A DNA stretch of 64,000 nt from Aestuariibaculum sp. M13 (GTDB taxonomy: Bacteria > Bacteroidota > Bacteroidia > Flavobacteriales > Flavobacteriaceae). The notes under the pieces were generated by a model, which saw only the letters and a list, made by a program, of their open reading frames with translations, was not told the origin of the DNA and searched no databases. The translations under genes and the position numbers were made by a program. Positions 53,113 through 62,366 of this stretch are shown in pieces. The stretch lies in assembly GCF_024723255.1 (NCBI RefSeq), contig NZ_JANIAC010000005.1:124001-188000 (forward strand). Reading direction: 5' to 3'. Numbering within the stretch: the stretch's first letter is position 1; every line of letters begins with the position of its first letter.

Positions 53113-55305
53113 ATGACAAAAATACAAACACAATACAATCGTCGTTCATTTTTGAAAATTTCTACGGCTGCCGGTGGTGGTATGCTTATTGGTTTTAGTT
53201 GGTTAACGGGTTGTATTTCCGAAGGGAAAAAAGATGAAACATTAGCGATTCCAAACGAATGGTTCGATATAAATGGTTACATTAAAATAGGTGACACGGG
53301 GTTAGTAACCATCTATTCGCCCAATCCTGAAATTGGTCAGAATGTAAGAACTTCAATGCCTATGATTGTTGCCGAAGAGCTCGACGTCGACTGGAAACAT
53401 GTTGTTGTGGAGCAGGCACCATTAAACACGGGGTTTTATAATAATCAGATAGCCGGCGGAAGTCAGTCCATTCGCAGAGGTTGGCATCCTTTACGTATGG
53501 CGGGAGCCACGGCCAGAAGAATGTTGCTTGAGGCTACAGCTAAAGAATGGGGTGTTGAGGTAACAGTATTAACGGTTGCGAATGGGATTATCAAGGAAAT
53601 TAACGGCGACCGCACCATGAGTTACGGCGAGATTGCTTCAAAAGCTGTAGGTTTAGAGGTTCCGGAAGAAGTGGAATTAAAAGATATTAAAGATTTTAAG
53701 CTTATTTCGACAAGTGTTAAAAATGTTGACGGAAAAAAAATTGTAACTGGAAAACCTTTATTCGGATTGGATTTTCAACGTGAAGGCATGCAATTGGCTA
53801 TGATTCAGCATCCACCAGCCTTTGGAATGAAAGTGAAAGATTTTAATGAAGCTGACATTAAAACCATGCCGGGTATTAGTGATGCTTTTATTGTTGATAT
53901 CACAATCCCTGAACCAGGGTATTTTGATGAAAAGGGGTTTTTACAATTAATTGCCATTGTTGGGAAATCGACCTGGCAACTAATGAAAGCTAAAAAAGCA
54001 TTGCAAGTTAATTGGGAACAAGTAAGTGAACCAGAAAGCTCCGAAATGCATTTAAAGCGTATGGAAGAAACCTTAGCTTCAGAAATGGGCGAAAGCCGAA
54101 AAGACGGCAATCCTGAGGCAGCCTTTAAGAAAGCAACTAAAGTTATAGAACGTAGCTATAGTGCGCCTTTTTTGCCGCACAATACCATGGAACCAATGAA
54201 TTTCTTCGCAAACGTCACAGAAACGTCAGCCGAGCTTATTGGGCCAACGCAAACGCCTCAGGCTTTAGAAGGGTCGGTGTCTAAATTATTAGGATTACCC
54301 ATTGAAGATATTACAGTAAATATGACGCGTATGGGTGGCGGTTTTGGAAGGCGTTTATATGTGAATTTCGGGGTTGAAGCAGCGGCAATTTCAAAGAAAA
54401 TTGGTGGTCCTGTAAAATTAATTTACACCCGTGAAGACGATATGACTCAGGGAACCTATAAACCGGCATATTTAGCAACCTATAAAGCAGGATTAGATGA
54501 AAATAACAACTTAATTGCATTTTCAGTAAAAGGAACCGGTTTACCCGAAAGTCCGGTATTTGAAAATCGTTTTCCGGCCGGAACGGTAGAAAATTATATT
54601 GCTGAAAAAGCGAGTACAAAAACCAATATTACCACAGGTGCCTGGCGTGCACCGCGTTCGCATTTTATAGCAGGTGCCGAGCAATCATTTTTAGATGAGG
54701 TGGCCGAACTGGCTGGAAAAGATCCTATAGATTTTAGATTGGAATTGTTAGATAAGGCTATTTCCAATCCTATTGGAAAAAGAAATGATTACGATGCCAG
54801 TCGTTATGCGGGTGTTTTAAAACTGGTTAAAGAAAAATCGAATTGGGGACAGGAAACACCTGGAATTCATCGTGGTGTGGCTGCTTATTTTTGTCATAAT
54901 AGTTATGTAGCTGAAGTCATTGATATTGCCATGGAAGACAATAAGCCAAAAATTAAAAAAGTCTGGTGCGCGGTAGATTGCGGTATTGTCATTAATCCTG
55001 ACGCAGCAGTAAATATGATGCAAGGCGGCGTGATAGATGGCATAGGTCACGCTTTGTACAGTCAGTTAACGTTTAAAGATGGTGTGCCTCAGCAATCTAA
55101 TTTCAATCAATATCGATTAATACGTCATTCGCAGGCGCCAGAAGCTATCGAGGTGTTTTTTGTAGAAAATAATATCGACCCAACAGGACTTGGAGAACCC
55201 GGGTTACCACCGGCTATAGGTGCTTTAGCTAATGCATTGTATCAGGCGACTGGCGAACGATATTATCATCAGCCTTTTATGTCGTATAAACCTGTTATGG
55301 GGTAA
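53113..55305 (+). CDS. Molybdopterin-binding hydroxylase large subunit (IorB-like), Tat-exported
   Basis: 730 residues. The N-terminus has a twin-arginine signal (NRRSFLK at residues 9-15) followed by a hydrophobic stretch and LTGC, a lipobox-like cysteine. The molybdenum domain bears GGSQSIRRGW, PFLPHNTMEPMNF, MGGGFGRRLYVNFG and the C-terminal GLGEPGLPPAIGA, where the glutamate is the expected catalytic base. Oxidation of aldehydes, purines or N-heterocycles is typical, and the true substrate is unknown. Gene order suggests one enzyme with the 2Fe-2S subunit. Confidence 0.9.
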   Translation: MTKIQTQYNRRSFLKISTAAGGGMLIGFSWLTGCISEGKKDETLAIPNEWFDINGYIKIGDTGLVTIYSPNPEIGQNVRTSMPMIVAEELDVDWKHVVVEQAPLNTGFYNNQIAGGSQSIRRGWHPLRMAGATARRMLLEATAKEWGVEVTVLTVANGIIKEINGDRTMSYGEIASKAVGLEVPEEVELKDIKDFKLISTSVKNVDGKKIVTGKPLFGLDFQREGMQLAMIQHPPAFGMKVKDFNEADIKTMPGISDAFIVDITIPEPGYFDEKGFLQLIAIVGKSTWQLMKAKKALQVNWEQVSEPESSEMHLKRMEETLASEMGESRKDGNPEAAFKKATKVIERSYSAPFLPHNTMEPMNFFANVTETSAELIGPTQTPQALEGSVSKLLGLPIEDITVNMTRMGGGFGRRLYVNFGVEAAAISKKIGGPVKLIYTREDDMTQGTYKPAYLATYKAGLDENNNLIAFSVKGTGLPESPVFENRFPAGTVENYIAEKASTKTNITTGAWRAPRSHFIAGAEQSFLDEVAELAGKDPIDFRLELLDKAISNPIGKRNDYDASRYAGVLKLVKEKSNWGQETPGIHRGVAAYFCHNSYVAEVIDIAMEDNKPKIKKVWCAVDCGIVINPDAAVNMMQGGVIDGIGHALYSQLTFKDGVPQQSNFNQYRLIRHSQAPEAIEVFFVENNIDPTGLGEPGLPPAIGALANALYQATGERYYHQPFMSYKPVMG

Positions 55306-55325
55306 CATAATTAAGAAAACTATTT

Positions 55326-56354
55326 ATGACACACGAATTTAAAACACTTGTTGAAACCGCTATAGCCTGGAAAAAGGATAATTTTAAAGTGGTATTAGCG
55401 ACGGTTGTAGCTTTAGATGGCTCGTCTTACAGGCGCCCCGGTGTTCGGATGTTGTTGAATAATAGAGGCTTTTGGAAGGGTGCTGTAAGCGGCGGATGCG
55501 TCGAGAAGGAAGTGTATCGCGAATCGGAACGTGTTTTTGAAACTGGTCAACCAAAAATGATGACTTACGACGGGCGTTATCGTTTAGGTTGCGAAGGTGT
55601 TTTGTATATTTTGTTAGAATTTTTTAATCCAAGTGAAGCTTTTAATCAAGCATTTTTCTATGGAATTAAAAACCGAAAACCTTTTAAAATTTCTTCCTAT
55701 TACAAAAAGGAAGAAGGCGAATTTCAGGGCATGGGTTCTGTGGTTGATTTGAATGCTACGTTATTTTCAATGAATGCTGATAATTTTCCGAAAGATGAAA
55801 GAAATCAGTTAACAGTATTTAAACAGAATATGCAGCCTTGTTTCAAATTACTTATTATTGGCGCAGAACATGATGCCGTTAAATTATCGCAATACGGGTT
55901 GTTAACCGGTTGGGAAGTTACCGTGGTTGCCAGAACAAGCGAATTAAAATCGGCTGAACATTTTTCGGGCACGCGTCTTATACAGCTTGTTGTTCCTGAA
56001 GATATCACTGCATTAAACATCGATAATCAAACCGCAATTGTATTAATGACACACAATTTTGCTATAGATTTACGGTATCTGGTGGCTTTAAAGAATTCAA
56101 ATCCAAATTATATCGGACTCCTAGGGGCGACAAGGCGTCGCGATGATTTGTTATCGCAGTTAATAGAATATTGTCCTAATATTTCAGATGATTTTTTAGA
56201 TGTTATTTACGGTCCGGCAGGCATAGATATCGGTTCAGAAACGCCTGAAGAAATCGCATTGTCGATAGTTTCCGAAATATTGGCGGTAACCAGAAACAGG
56301 GAAACGTATTCGCTTCGTAAAAAATCAGGAAAGATTCATTCAAAATTGAAATAA
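55326..56354 (+). CDS. XdhC-family molybdenum cofactor chaperone
   Basis: 342 residues. The XdhC N-terminal domain (VVLATVVALDGSSYRRPGVR, then GGCVEKEVYRESERVFETGQ) and the C-terminal Rossmann-like part (LLIIGAEHDAVKLSQYGLLTGWEVTV in outline) with GLLGATRRRDDLL and a GPAGIDIGSETPEEIALSI close. XdhC inserts sulfurated molybdenum cofactor into hydroxylases of the xanthine dehydrogenase family. It follows the large subunit by 20 bp, which fits that role. Confidence 0.92.
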   Translation: MTHEFKTLVETAIAWKKDNFKVVLATVVALDGSSYRRPGVRMLLNNRGFWKGAVSGGCVEKEVYRESERVFETGQPKMMTYDGRYRLGCEGVLYILLEFFNPSEAFNQAFFYGIKNRKPFKISSYYKKEEGEFQGMGSVVDLNATLFSMNADNFPKDERNQLTVFKQNMQPCFKLLIIGAEHDAVKLSQYGLLTGWEVTVVARTSELKSAEHFSGTRLIQLVVPEDITALNIDNQTAIVLMTHNFAIDLRYLVALKNSNPNYIGLLGATRRRDDLLSQLIEYCPNISDDFLDVIYGPAGIDIGSETPEEIALSIVSEILAVTRNRETYSLRKKSGKIHSKLK

Positions 56355-56358
56355 AATC

Positions 56359-56973
56359 ATGCAAAATGCTCCAGAAATAGCATTGGTAATATTGGCTGCC
56401 GGCGCTTCAAAACGCATGGAAAAACCTAAACAATTATTGCCTTGGGGCGATTCCACATTAATAGAACACAGTATAAAAACAGCTTTAAGAGTAAAAGGAA
56501 GTCCTGTTTTTGTAGTTTTAGGTGCAAATTTTGAAATTCTAAGTGAGCAAATTGAAAGCTATCCGATTGAAGTTATTCATAATTCAGATTGGAAACAAGG
56601 TTTAGGCACGTCAATTTCAAAAGCGGTTAAGTATATAACTGATTTTAAATTGAACTTTGATGGCATTTTATTTCTTCTTGCAGATCAGCCGTTTATCACA
56701 ACAGATTATTTAGAACAAATTATTGCCAATTACAAGCCTAATAAAGCTCAGATTATTGCAACATCTTATATTGAAGGAGAAAAAGGTGTTCCGGTGTTGT
56801 TTGATGCTGAATATGTTTCCGAATTAGAGTCTCTAACCGAAGATGTCGGAGCAAAACGAGTATTAAAAGCTAATGAATCAAAAGTCGAAATTTTATTTAA
56901 TGATATTAAAAACATAGATTTGGATACCCAAACCGAATATAAAGCTGCTTATAAAGCGCAATTTTTAGATTAA
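56359..56973 (+). CDS. MobA-like nucleotidyltransferase (MocA-type)
   Basis: 204 residues. Nucleotidyltransferase signature LAAGASKRMEKPKQLLPW at residues about 13-30, then VVLGANFEILSEQIES and LLADQPFITTDYLEQII. The position after XdhC suggests cytidylylation of molybdopterin to MCD, as for MocA, but MobA-type guanylylation or another nucleotide transfer is possible. It lies 4 bp after xdhC. Confidence 0.88.
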   Translation: MQNAPEIALVILAAGASKRMEKPKQLLPWGDSTLIEHSIKTALRVKGSPVFVVLGANFEILSEQIESYPIEVIHNSDWKQGLGTSISKAVKYITDFKLNFDGILFLLADQPFITTDYLEQIIANYKPNKAQIIATSYIEGEKGVPVLFDAEYVSELESLTEDVGAKRVLKANESKVEILFNDIKNIDLDTQTEYKAAYKAQFLD

Positions 56974-56974
56974 C

Positions 56975-59269
56975 ATGAGTTCTTCAGCCCAGGATAAAGC
57001 CAAAACACCCGAAACGTTTTCAAATTTAAAAGTGAAAACACCACCTAAAAATAGTGCCGGAATTGAGGGTTTAACTTCAGTAATAGGTCAGGTTTCTAAG
57101 TACATGAATTTCTCCGATGCCCTAAAGTTGTCACGTAAAATGAATCAGAAAGGCGGGTTTGATTGTCCGGGTTGTGCCTGGCCAGATCCTGATGACGAGC
57201 GTTCTGTTCTTGGAGAGTACTGTGAAAACGGTATGAAAGCTATGGCGGAAGAAGTTCAGAATAAAACTATTGGAACTGAATTCTTCTCGCAGTATTCGGT
57301 TGATGAATTAGCGAGTTGGACTGATTTTGAAATTGGTAAGTCCGGACGTCTGGCTGAACCCATGTATCTCCCTGAAGGCGCTACACATTATCAACCAATT
57401 AGTTGGGATGAGGCTTTTGCTAAAGTTGCTGGACACTTAAATGGGTTAGAGTCTCCTGATGAAGCGGTGTTTTACACGTCGGGTAGAACTACCAATGAAG
57501 CTGCTTTTTTGTATCAATTATTTGTTCGGGAGTTTGGTACAGCTAATTTACCCGATTGTTCCAATATGTGTCATGAAGCCAGTGGTAAAGCTTTGTCCGA
57601 AACTTTAGGTATCGGTAAAGGTTCAGTAACCTTAGACGATTTATACAAAGCGGAATTGGTTATGGTTGTTGGGCAAAATCCAGGGACGAACCACCCCAGA
57701 ATGTTGTCTGCTCTAGAGAAGTGTAAAAAGAACGGAGGAAAAATTATTTCTATAAATCCATTAGCTGAAGCTGGTTTGGTACGATTTACTAATCCGCAAA
57801 ATCCTTTGAAGCTATTAACCGGCGGAACGAAGCTAACAGATATTCATGTACCAGTAACTATAAATGGTGATGTGGCCTTTTTTAAAGCTATTTTATTGAA
57901 GTTGCTTGAAGCAGAAGAAGAAACAGGGAATGTGTTTGATAAAGCATTTATAAATGAATTTACACATGGTTATGATAGTTTTATTGATGATTTAAAACAA
58001 TATAGTTTCGAAAATTGTTTGCAGAAATCAGGTGTTTCAAAAGAGGTTTTTGATACTGTTTTAGATTTAATCATAAATAAAAATAAGATTATTGTGTGTT
58101 GGGCCATGGGGCTAACACAGCATGAAAATGCGGTTGATAATATTCGGGAACTGGTTAATTTATTACTTCTAAAAGGAAGTATTGGTAAAGAAGGTGCGGG
58201 AACTTGTCCGGTTCGTGGTCACTCCAATGTGCAAGGCGATAGAACCGTAGGGATTTGGGAAGCAGCACCCCAAAAATTTTTAGATAAAATTGAAGCAAAA
58301 TACGGTTTTAAGCCAACTACAAAGCATGGGTATTCGGTTATTGATGCCATTAAAGCCATGTATGAGAAAAAAGCTAAAGTATTTTTTGGGCTGGGTGGTA
58401 ATTTTATTTCGGCTGTACCAGATACCTTATATTCTGGAGAGGCATTGGCTAATTGTAATTTAACAGTTCATGTGAGCACTAAATTAAACCGTTCACATCT
58501 GGTAACCGGAAAAGAGGCGTTAATCTTTCCTTGTTTAGGGCGCGCCGAAAAAGATTATCAAAAATCAGGGCTTCAAGTGCAAAGTGTCGAAAATTCCATG
58601 GGCATTGTGTCTTCTACAAAAGGCATTTTAGAACCTTGTTCTAATGCATTACTTAGTGAAGTTGCTGTGGTTTGTGGTGTTGCTCATGCCACTTTAAAAG
58701 AGAAATCTAAAATCAATTGGTTAAAGTATCAGGACGATTACAATTTGGTACGCCAGGATATTGAAGAAGTCGTTGACGGTTTTAATGATTATAATAACAG
58801 ATTAAAACAACCGTCCGGATTTTATTTGCCTAATGGGGCTCGTGTTAGACAATTTCATACTAAAACCGGAAAAGCGAATTTCTCTATTAATAAATTACCG
58901 TCTTGGAAATTAAAGGAGGAGGAGTTGGTTATGATGACGATACGTAGTCATGACCAGTTCAATACGACTATTTATGGTTTAAATGACAGGTATCGTGGTG
59001 TCTTCAATGAGCGACGTATTATATTTATGAATCGGGAAGATATGAATGCTAGAAGTCTGCAAGAAAAGCAGGTTGTTAATATTCAATCCAACTTTAATGG
59101 TGTTTTGCGCGAAGCTTCTAACTTTAAGGTGATTGGATATGATATTCTTAAAGGTTGTTGTGCTACGTATTTTCCTGAAGCTAATATCTTGGTCCCTTTA
59201 GATAGTTTTGCGCATACTGCCAAAACGCCGGCATCAAAGAGTATAGTGGTTTCAGTTACGTCTATTTAG
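56975..59269 (+). CDS. YdeP/FdhF-type molybdopterin oxidoreductase
   Basis: 764 residues. DCPGCAWPDPDD (Cys64, Cys67) and EYCENG (Cys83) near the N-terminus are typical of the YdeP branch of bis-MGD oxidoreductases, with DCSNMCHEASGK as the molybdenum-proximal segment and GTCPVRGHSNVQGDRTVGIW near the middle. The C-terminal molydopterin dinucleotide-binding domain ends the protein. Its natural substrate is unknown; formate dehydrogenase labels are by homology. The start is 1 bp after the nucleotidyltransferase stop. It may draw on the same cofactor supply as the hydroxylase. Confidence 0.87.
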   Translation: MSSSAQDKAKTPETFSNLKVKTPPKNSAGIEGLTSVIGQVSKYMNFSDALKLSRKMNQKGGFDCPGCAWPDPDDERSVLGEYCENGMKAMAEEVQNKTIGTEFFSQYSVDELASWTDFEIGKSGRLAEPMYLPEGATHYQPISWDEAFAKVAGHLNGLESPDEAVFYTSGRTTNEAAFLYQLFVREFGTANLPDCSNMCHEASGKALSETLGIGKGSVTLDDLYKAELVMVVGQNPGTNHPRMLSALEKCKKNGGKIISINPLAEAGLVRFTNPQNPLKLLTGGTKLTDIHVPVTINGDVAFFKAILLKLLEAEEETGNVFDKAFINEFTHGYDSFIDDLKQYSFENCLQKSGVSKEVFDTVLDLIINKNKIIVCWAMGLTQHENAVDNIRELVNLLLLKGSIGKEGAGTCPVRGHSNVQGDRTVGIWEAAPQKFLDKIEAKYGFKPTTKHGYSVIDAIKAMYEKKAKVFFGLGGNFISAVPDTLYSGEALANCNLTVHVSTKLNRSHLVTGKEALIFPCLGRAEKDYQKSGLQVQSVENSMGIVSSTKGILEPCSNALLSEVAVVCGVAHATLKEKSKINWLKYQDDYNLVRQDIEEVVDGFNDYNNRLKQPSGFYLPNGARVRQFHTKTGKANFSINKLPSWKLKEEELVMMTIRSHDQFNTTIYGLNDRYRGVFNERRIIFMNREDMNARSLQEKQVVNIQSNFNGVLREASNFKVIGYDILKGCCATYFPEANILVPLDSFAHTAKTPASKSIVVSVTSI

Positions 59270-59386
59270 AAAACTTAATTCTTTCATTGTTGAATCCTTA
59301 TTATTTTAATTAATACGTATAAAAATGTGTTTCAATTTGTGAATTTGTCAATAATTGACTGATTTTGAAATTTTCACACATTTAAT

Positions 59387-59435
59387 TAAGTATAATTACG
59401 TAGTTTTTACTTATGTTTGTAATGTAAAATACGTA
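59387..59435 (+). promoter_or_regulatory. nirB regulatory region: TAAGTA-N4-TACGTA-N5-TACTTA plus -7 box
   Basis: Hexamers at 59387 (TAAGTA), 59397 (TACGTA), 59408 (TACTTA) and 59430 (TACGTA) follow 10-, 11- and 22-bp steps. TATGTTTG at 59412-59419 is a full TAnnTTTG -7 element overlapping the third hexamer, and no TTG -33 box is visible, as expected for a regulated promoter. A further TACGTA lies at 59314-59319. The first three hexamers have the same spacing as those at 9093-9119. Confidence 0.6.
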
Positions 59436-59438
59436 GTT

Positions 59439-61949
59439 ATGAAAAAAATAATTGTTGTAGGTAACGGAATGGTAGGTTATAAGTTTTGTGAAAAATTTGT
59501 AGCTGAAGTTAAAAGTCAGACTTATAAAATTACTGTTTTTGGAGAAGAGCCAAGACCAGCGTACGATAGGGTGCATTTAAGTGAGTATTTTGAAAATCAA
59601 GATGCTGAAGCTTTAGAGATGGCGCCAAGATCATGGTATGAAGAGTACGGTATAGAATTGATAACTGGTGAGCGAGTTGCAGATATCCATCGAAGCAAGA
59701 AAACCATAACTACGGCTAAGGATCGGGAGTTTGAATACGATTACTTAGTACTTGCAACGGGATCTTCTCCTTTTGTGCCACCTATTAAGGGGGTAGAAAA
59801 GAAAGGGGTTTTTGTGTATAGAACCATTGAGGATTTAGAAGGTATGTTGGCTTATGCAGCGGAGTTGAAAGCTAAAAATCCGGATGCTAAAGCTGCTGTT
59901 CTAGGTGGTGGCTTATTAGGGTTAGAAGCTGGTAAAGCGGTTTTAGATATGGGTTTAGAACCACATATTGTTGAGTTTGCTCCTAAATTAATGCCGAGAC
60001 AATTAGATACCAGAAGTAGTCAGGTTTTAAAACTAAAATTAGAATCTATTGGTTTAAATATTCATTTAAGTAAAGCGACCAATCAGATTTTGGGAGGTGA
60101 GGCTATCACCGGGATGGAGTTTGGTGAAGATGACGTTTTAGATGTCGATATGCTAATCATTTCTGCTGGTATTCGTCCAAGAGACGAATTAGCAAAAACT
60201 TGTGATTTGCAAATGGGCGTTCGTGGAGGTATTGTAGTCGATAATAAAATGCAAACTTCCGATTCTAACATTTACGCTATTGGAGAAGTAGCGCTTTACA
60301 ACCAGATGATTTACGGTTTAGTGGCGCCAGGATATGATATGGCTGGTGTTGCAGTTAAACAGATTTTAGGAGAGTCTGATTTTGTAATGCCTGCAGATAT
60401 CGATATGTCTACCAAATTGAAATTAATAGGTGTTGATGTGGCAAGTTTTGGCGAACCATTTATGCCGGCAAGTCAGGGACATTCTGTAATTTTTGAAAAT
60501 AAAACTCAACATTTATATAAGCGTATTAACGTGAGCTTAGATGGGAAATCACTTCTTGGAGGGATTCTTGTAGGCGATGCTTCCGATTACAATATGTTGC
60601 ATCAGATTTATCTAAACGGCATGAAAATTCCTGAAGATCCTTCGCAATTAATTTTACCTGCAAGTGAAGGCGGATCGGCTTTTGGCAGCGTTCTGGATTT
60701 ACCAGATACAGCGCAAGTATGTTCATGTGAAAGCGTAAGCAAAGGAGCTATTTGTTGTTCTATTACCGAAAATGGTAGTAATAATTTAGGTGATGTAATT
60801 GCAGAAACCAAAGCGACAACAGGTTGCGGTGGTTGTAAACCTATGGTGGTCGATTTGGTAAACGAAACGCTTAAATCTTTAGGTAAAGAGGTTAAAGAGG
60901 TTATCTGTGAACACTTTAGTTTTAACCGTCAGGAGCTATATGATTTAGTAAAAGTGAATCAGGTTAAAGATTACGATGAAGCGTTAAATTTATTTGGTGA
61001 CGGTGATGGTTGTGAGGTTTGTAAGCCTGCATTAGCTTCTATTTTCGCTACGATTACCATGGAAACCCCAAATAAGCAATTTGCTATTCAGGATACTAAT
61101 GACAGATTCCTGGCTAACATTCAACGTAATGGAACATATTCGGTGGTGCCGAGGATTGCTGGAGGAGAAATTACACCTGATAAATTGATTGTTTTAGGTG
61201 AAGTTGCTAAGAAATATGATTTATATACTAAAATTACCGGAGGTCAGCGTATCGATTTATTTGGAGCGCAAATTCATGAGTTACCATTAATTTGGAAAGA
61301 ATTAATTGCAGCCGGATTTGAAAGTGGTCATGCTTATGGTAAATCGTTGAGAACGGTTAAGAGTTGTGTGGGGTCTACGTGGTGTCGTTATGGTATGCAC
61401 GAGAGTGTCACTTTTGCTATTGAGATAGAAAATAGATACAAAGGATTACGTAGTCCACATAAATTAAAAGGAGGTGTTTCTGGTTGTATTCGAGAATGTG
61501 CCGAAGCCAGAGGTAAAGATTTCGGATTGATAGCTGTAGATGGTGGTTGGAATCTTTATGTGTGCGGAAATGGTGGTGCAACACCTAAGCATGCTATTTT
61601 ATTCGCCGAACAATTAGATGATGAAACAGCTATTAAATACTTAGATCGTTTCCTGATGTTTTATATTAAAACGGCTGGTCCGTTAGTAAGAACGGCCCCA
61701 TGGTTAGAAAAATTAGATGGCGGTATTGAATACTTGAAAAAGGTGGTGATTGAAGATTCGTTGGGCATTGCAGACGATTTAGAACAAGAAATGAAAGGTT
61801 TGATCAATAAATATGAATGCGAATGGAAACAAGCCATCGAAGATCCGAATATTGCTAAACGTTTTAAACATTTTGTGAATTCTGATGATACCGACGATAA
61901 CTTGGTTTTCGTACCAATGCGTGAACAAAAAATGCCACAAGCCTGGTAA
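59439..61949 (+). CDS. nirB: NADH-dependent nitrite reductase, large subunit
   Basis: 836 residues from ATG 59439; the frame is open further upstream but that segment is intergenic and holds the promoter. FAD/NAD binding at the N-terminus (VVGNGMVGYKFCEKF, LGGGLLGLEAGKAV), two BFD-like [2Fe-2S] segments (CSCESVSKGAI with TTGCGGCK, and CEVCKPAL), then the sulfite/nitrite reductase half with siroheme/4Fe-4S ligands CVGSTWCRYGMH and SGCIRECAEARGKDFG. It reduces nitrite to ammonium. Start of a nirB-nirD-DUF4202-kinase unit. Confidence 0.95.
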   Translation: MKKIIVVGNGMVGYKFCEKFVAEVKSQTYKITVFGEEPRPAYDRVHLSEYFENQDAEALEMAPRSWYEEYGIELITGERVADIHRSKKTITTAKDREFEYDYLVLATGSSPFVPPIKGVEKKGVFVYRTIEDLEGMLAYAAELKAKNPDAKAAVLGGGLLGLEAGKAVLDMGLEPHIVEFAPKLMPRQLDTRSSQVLKLKLESIGLNIHLSKATNQILGGEAITGMEFGEDDVLDVDMLIISAGIRPRDELAKTCDLQMGVRGGIVVDNKMQTSDSNIYAIGEVALYNQMIYGLVAPGYDMAGVAVKQILGESDFVMPADIDMSTKLKLIGVDVASFGEPFMPASQGHSVIFENKTQHLYKRINVSLDGKSLLGGILVGDASDYNMLHQIYLNGMKIPEDPSQLILPASEGGSAFGSVLDLPDTAQVCSCESVSKGAICCSITENGSNNLGDVIAETKATTGCGGCKPMVVDLVNETLKSLGKEVKEVICEHFSFNRQELYDLVKVNQVKDYDEALNLFGDGDGCEVCKPALASIFATITMETPNKQFAIQDTNDRFLANIQRNGTYSVVPRIAGGEITPDKLIVLGEVAKKYDLYTKITGGQRIDLFGAQIHELPLIWKELIAAGFESGHAYGKSLRTVKSCVGSTWCRYGMHESVTFAIEIENRYKGLRSPHKLKGGVSGCIRECAEARGKDFGLIAVDGGWNLYVCGNGGATPKHAILFAEQLDDETAIKYLDRFLMFYIKTAGPLVRTAPWLEKLDGGIEYLKKVVIEDSLGIADDLEQEMKGLINKYECEWKQAIEDPNIAKRFKHFVNSDDTDDNLVFVPMREQKMPQAW

Positions 61950-61973
61950 TTATTCAATCTAAAAATATTAAAA

Positions 61974-62351
61974 ATGCAAGATATACTTAGTCAATACAAT
62001 ACAGTAACCGAAGCCGATGTTACAACGTGGTTTGAAGTGGGAACCGTTGCCGATTTTCCGGAGAATAGCGGAGCCTGTATAAAGTACAAAACCAAGCAGA
62101 TAGCGGTTTATAATTTTGTTAGAAAAAATAAGTGGTATGCCGCACAAAATCTTTGTCCGCATAAAATGGAAATGGTGTTGTCTCTAGGAATGGTGGGAGA
62201 TAAGGATGGGATCGCAAAAGTAGCCTGCCCGATGCATAAAAAGAATTTTTCGTTGGAAGACGGTTCTAATTTAAACGGTGATGATTTAAAAATTGCGACT
62301 TATCCTGTTAAAATTAAAGATGGAAATGTGTATATTGGCTTTTCAGACTAA
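61974..62351 (+). CDS. nirD: Nitrite reductase small subunit
   Basis: 125 residues, Rieske-like NirD fold. The order of strands is visible in WFEVGTVADFPENSGACIK, AVYNFVRKNKWYAAQNLCPH and ACPMHKKNFSLEDG; the C-x-H residues sit where a Rieske cluster would be, though the NirD type usually lacks the cluster. It partners NirB. It follows nirB by 24 bp. Confidence 0.93.
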   Translation: MQDILSQYNTVTEADVTTWFEVGTVADFPENSGACIKYKTKQIAVYNFVRKNKWYAAQNLCPHKMEMVLSLGMVGDKDGIAKVACPMHKKNFSLEDGSNLNGDDLKIATYPVKIKDGNVYIGFSD

Positions 62352-62366
62352 TATATACCAAACCAA

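Noticed and set aside
59347-59359. GTCAA-TAA-TTGAC inverted repeat upstream of nirB
   Set aside because: The half sites face outward, unlike the inward FNR-type arrangement. The spacing is 3 bp and the site is far from the probable promoter boxes.
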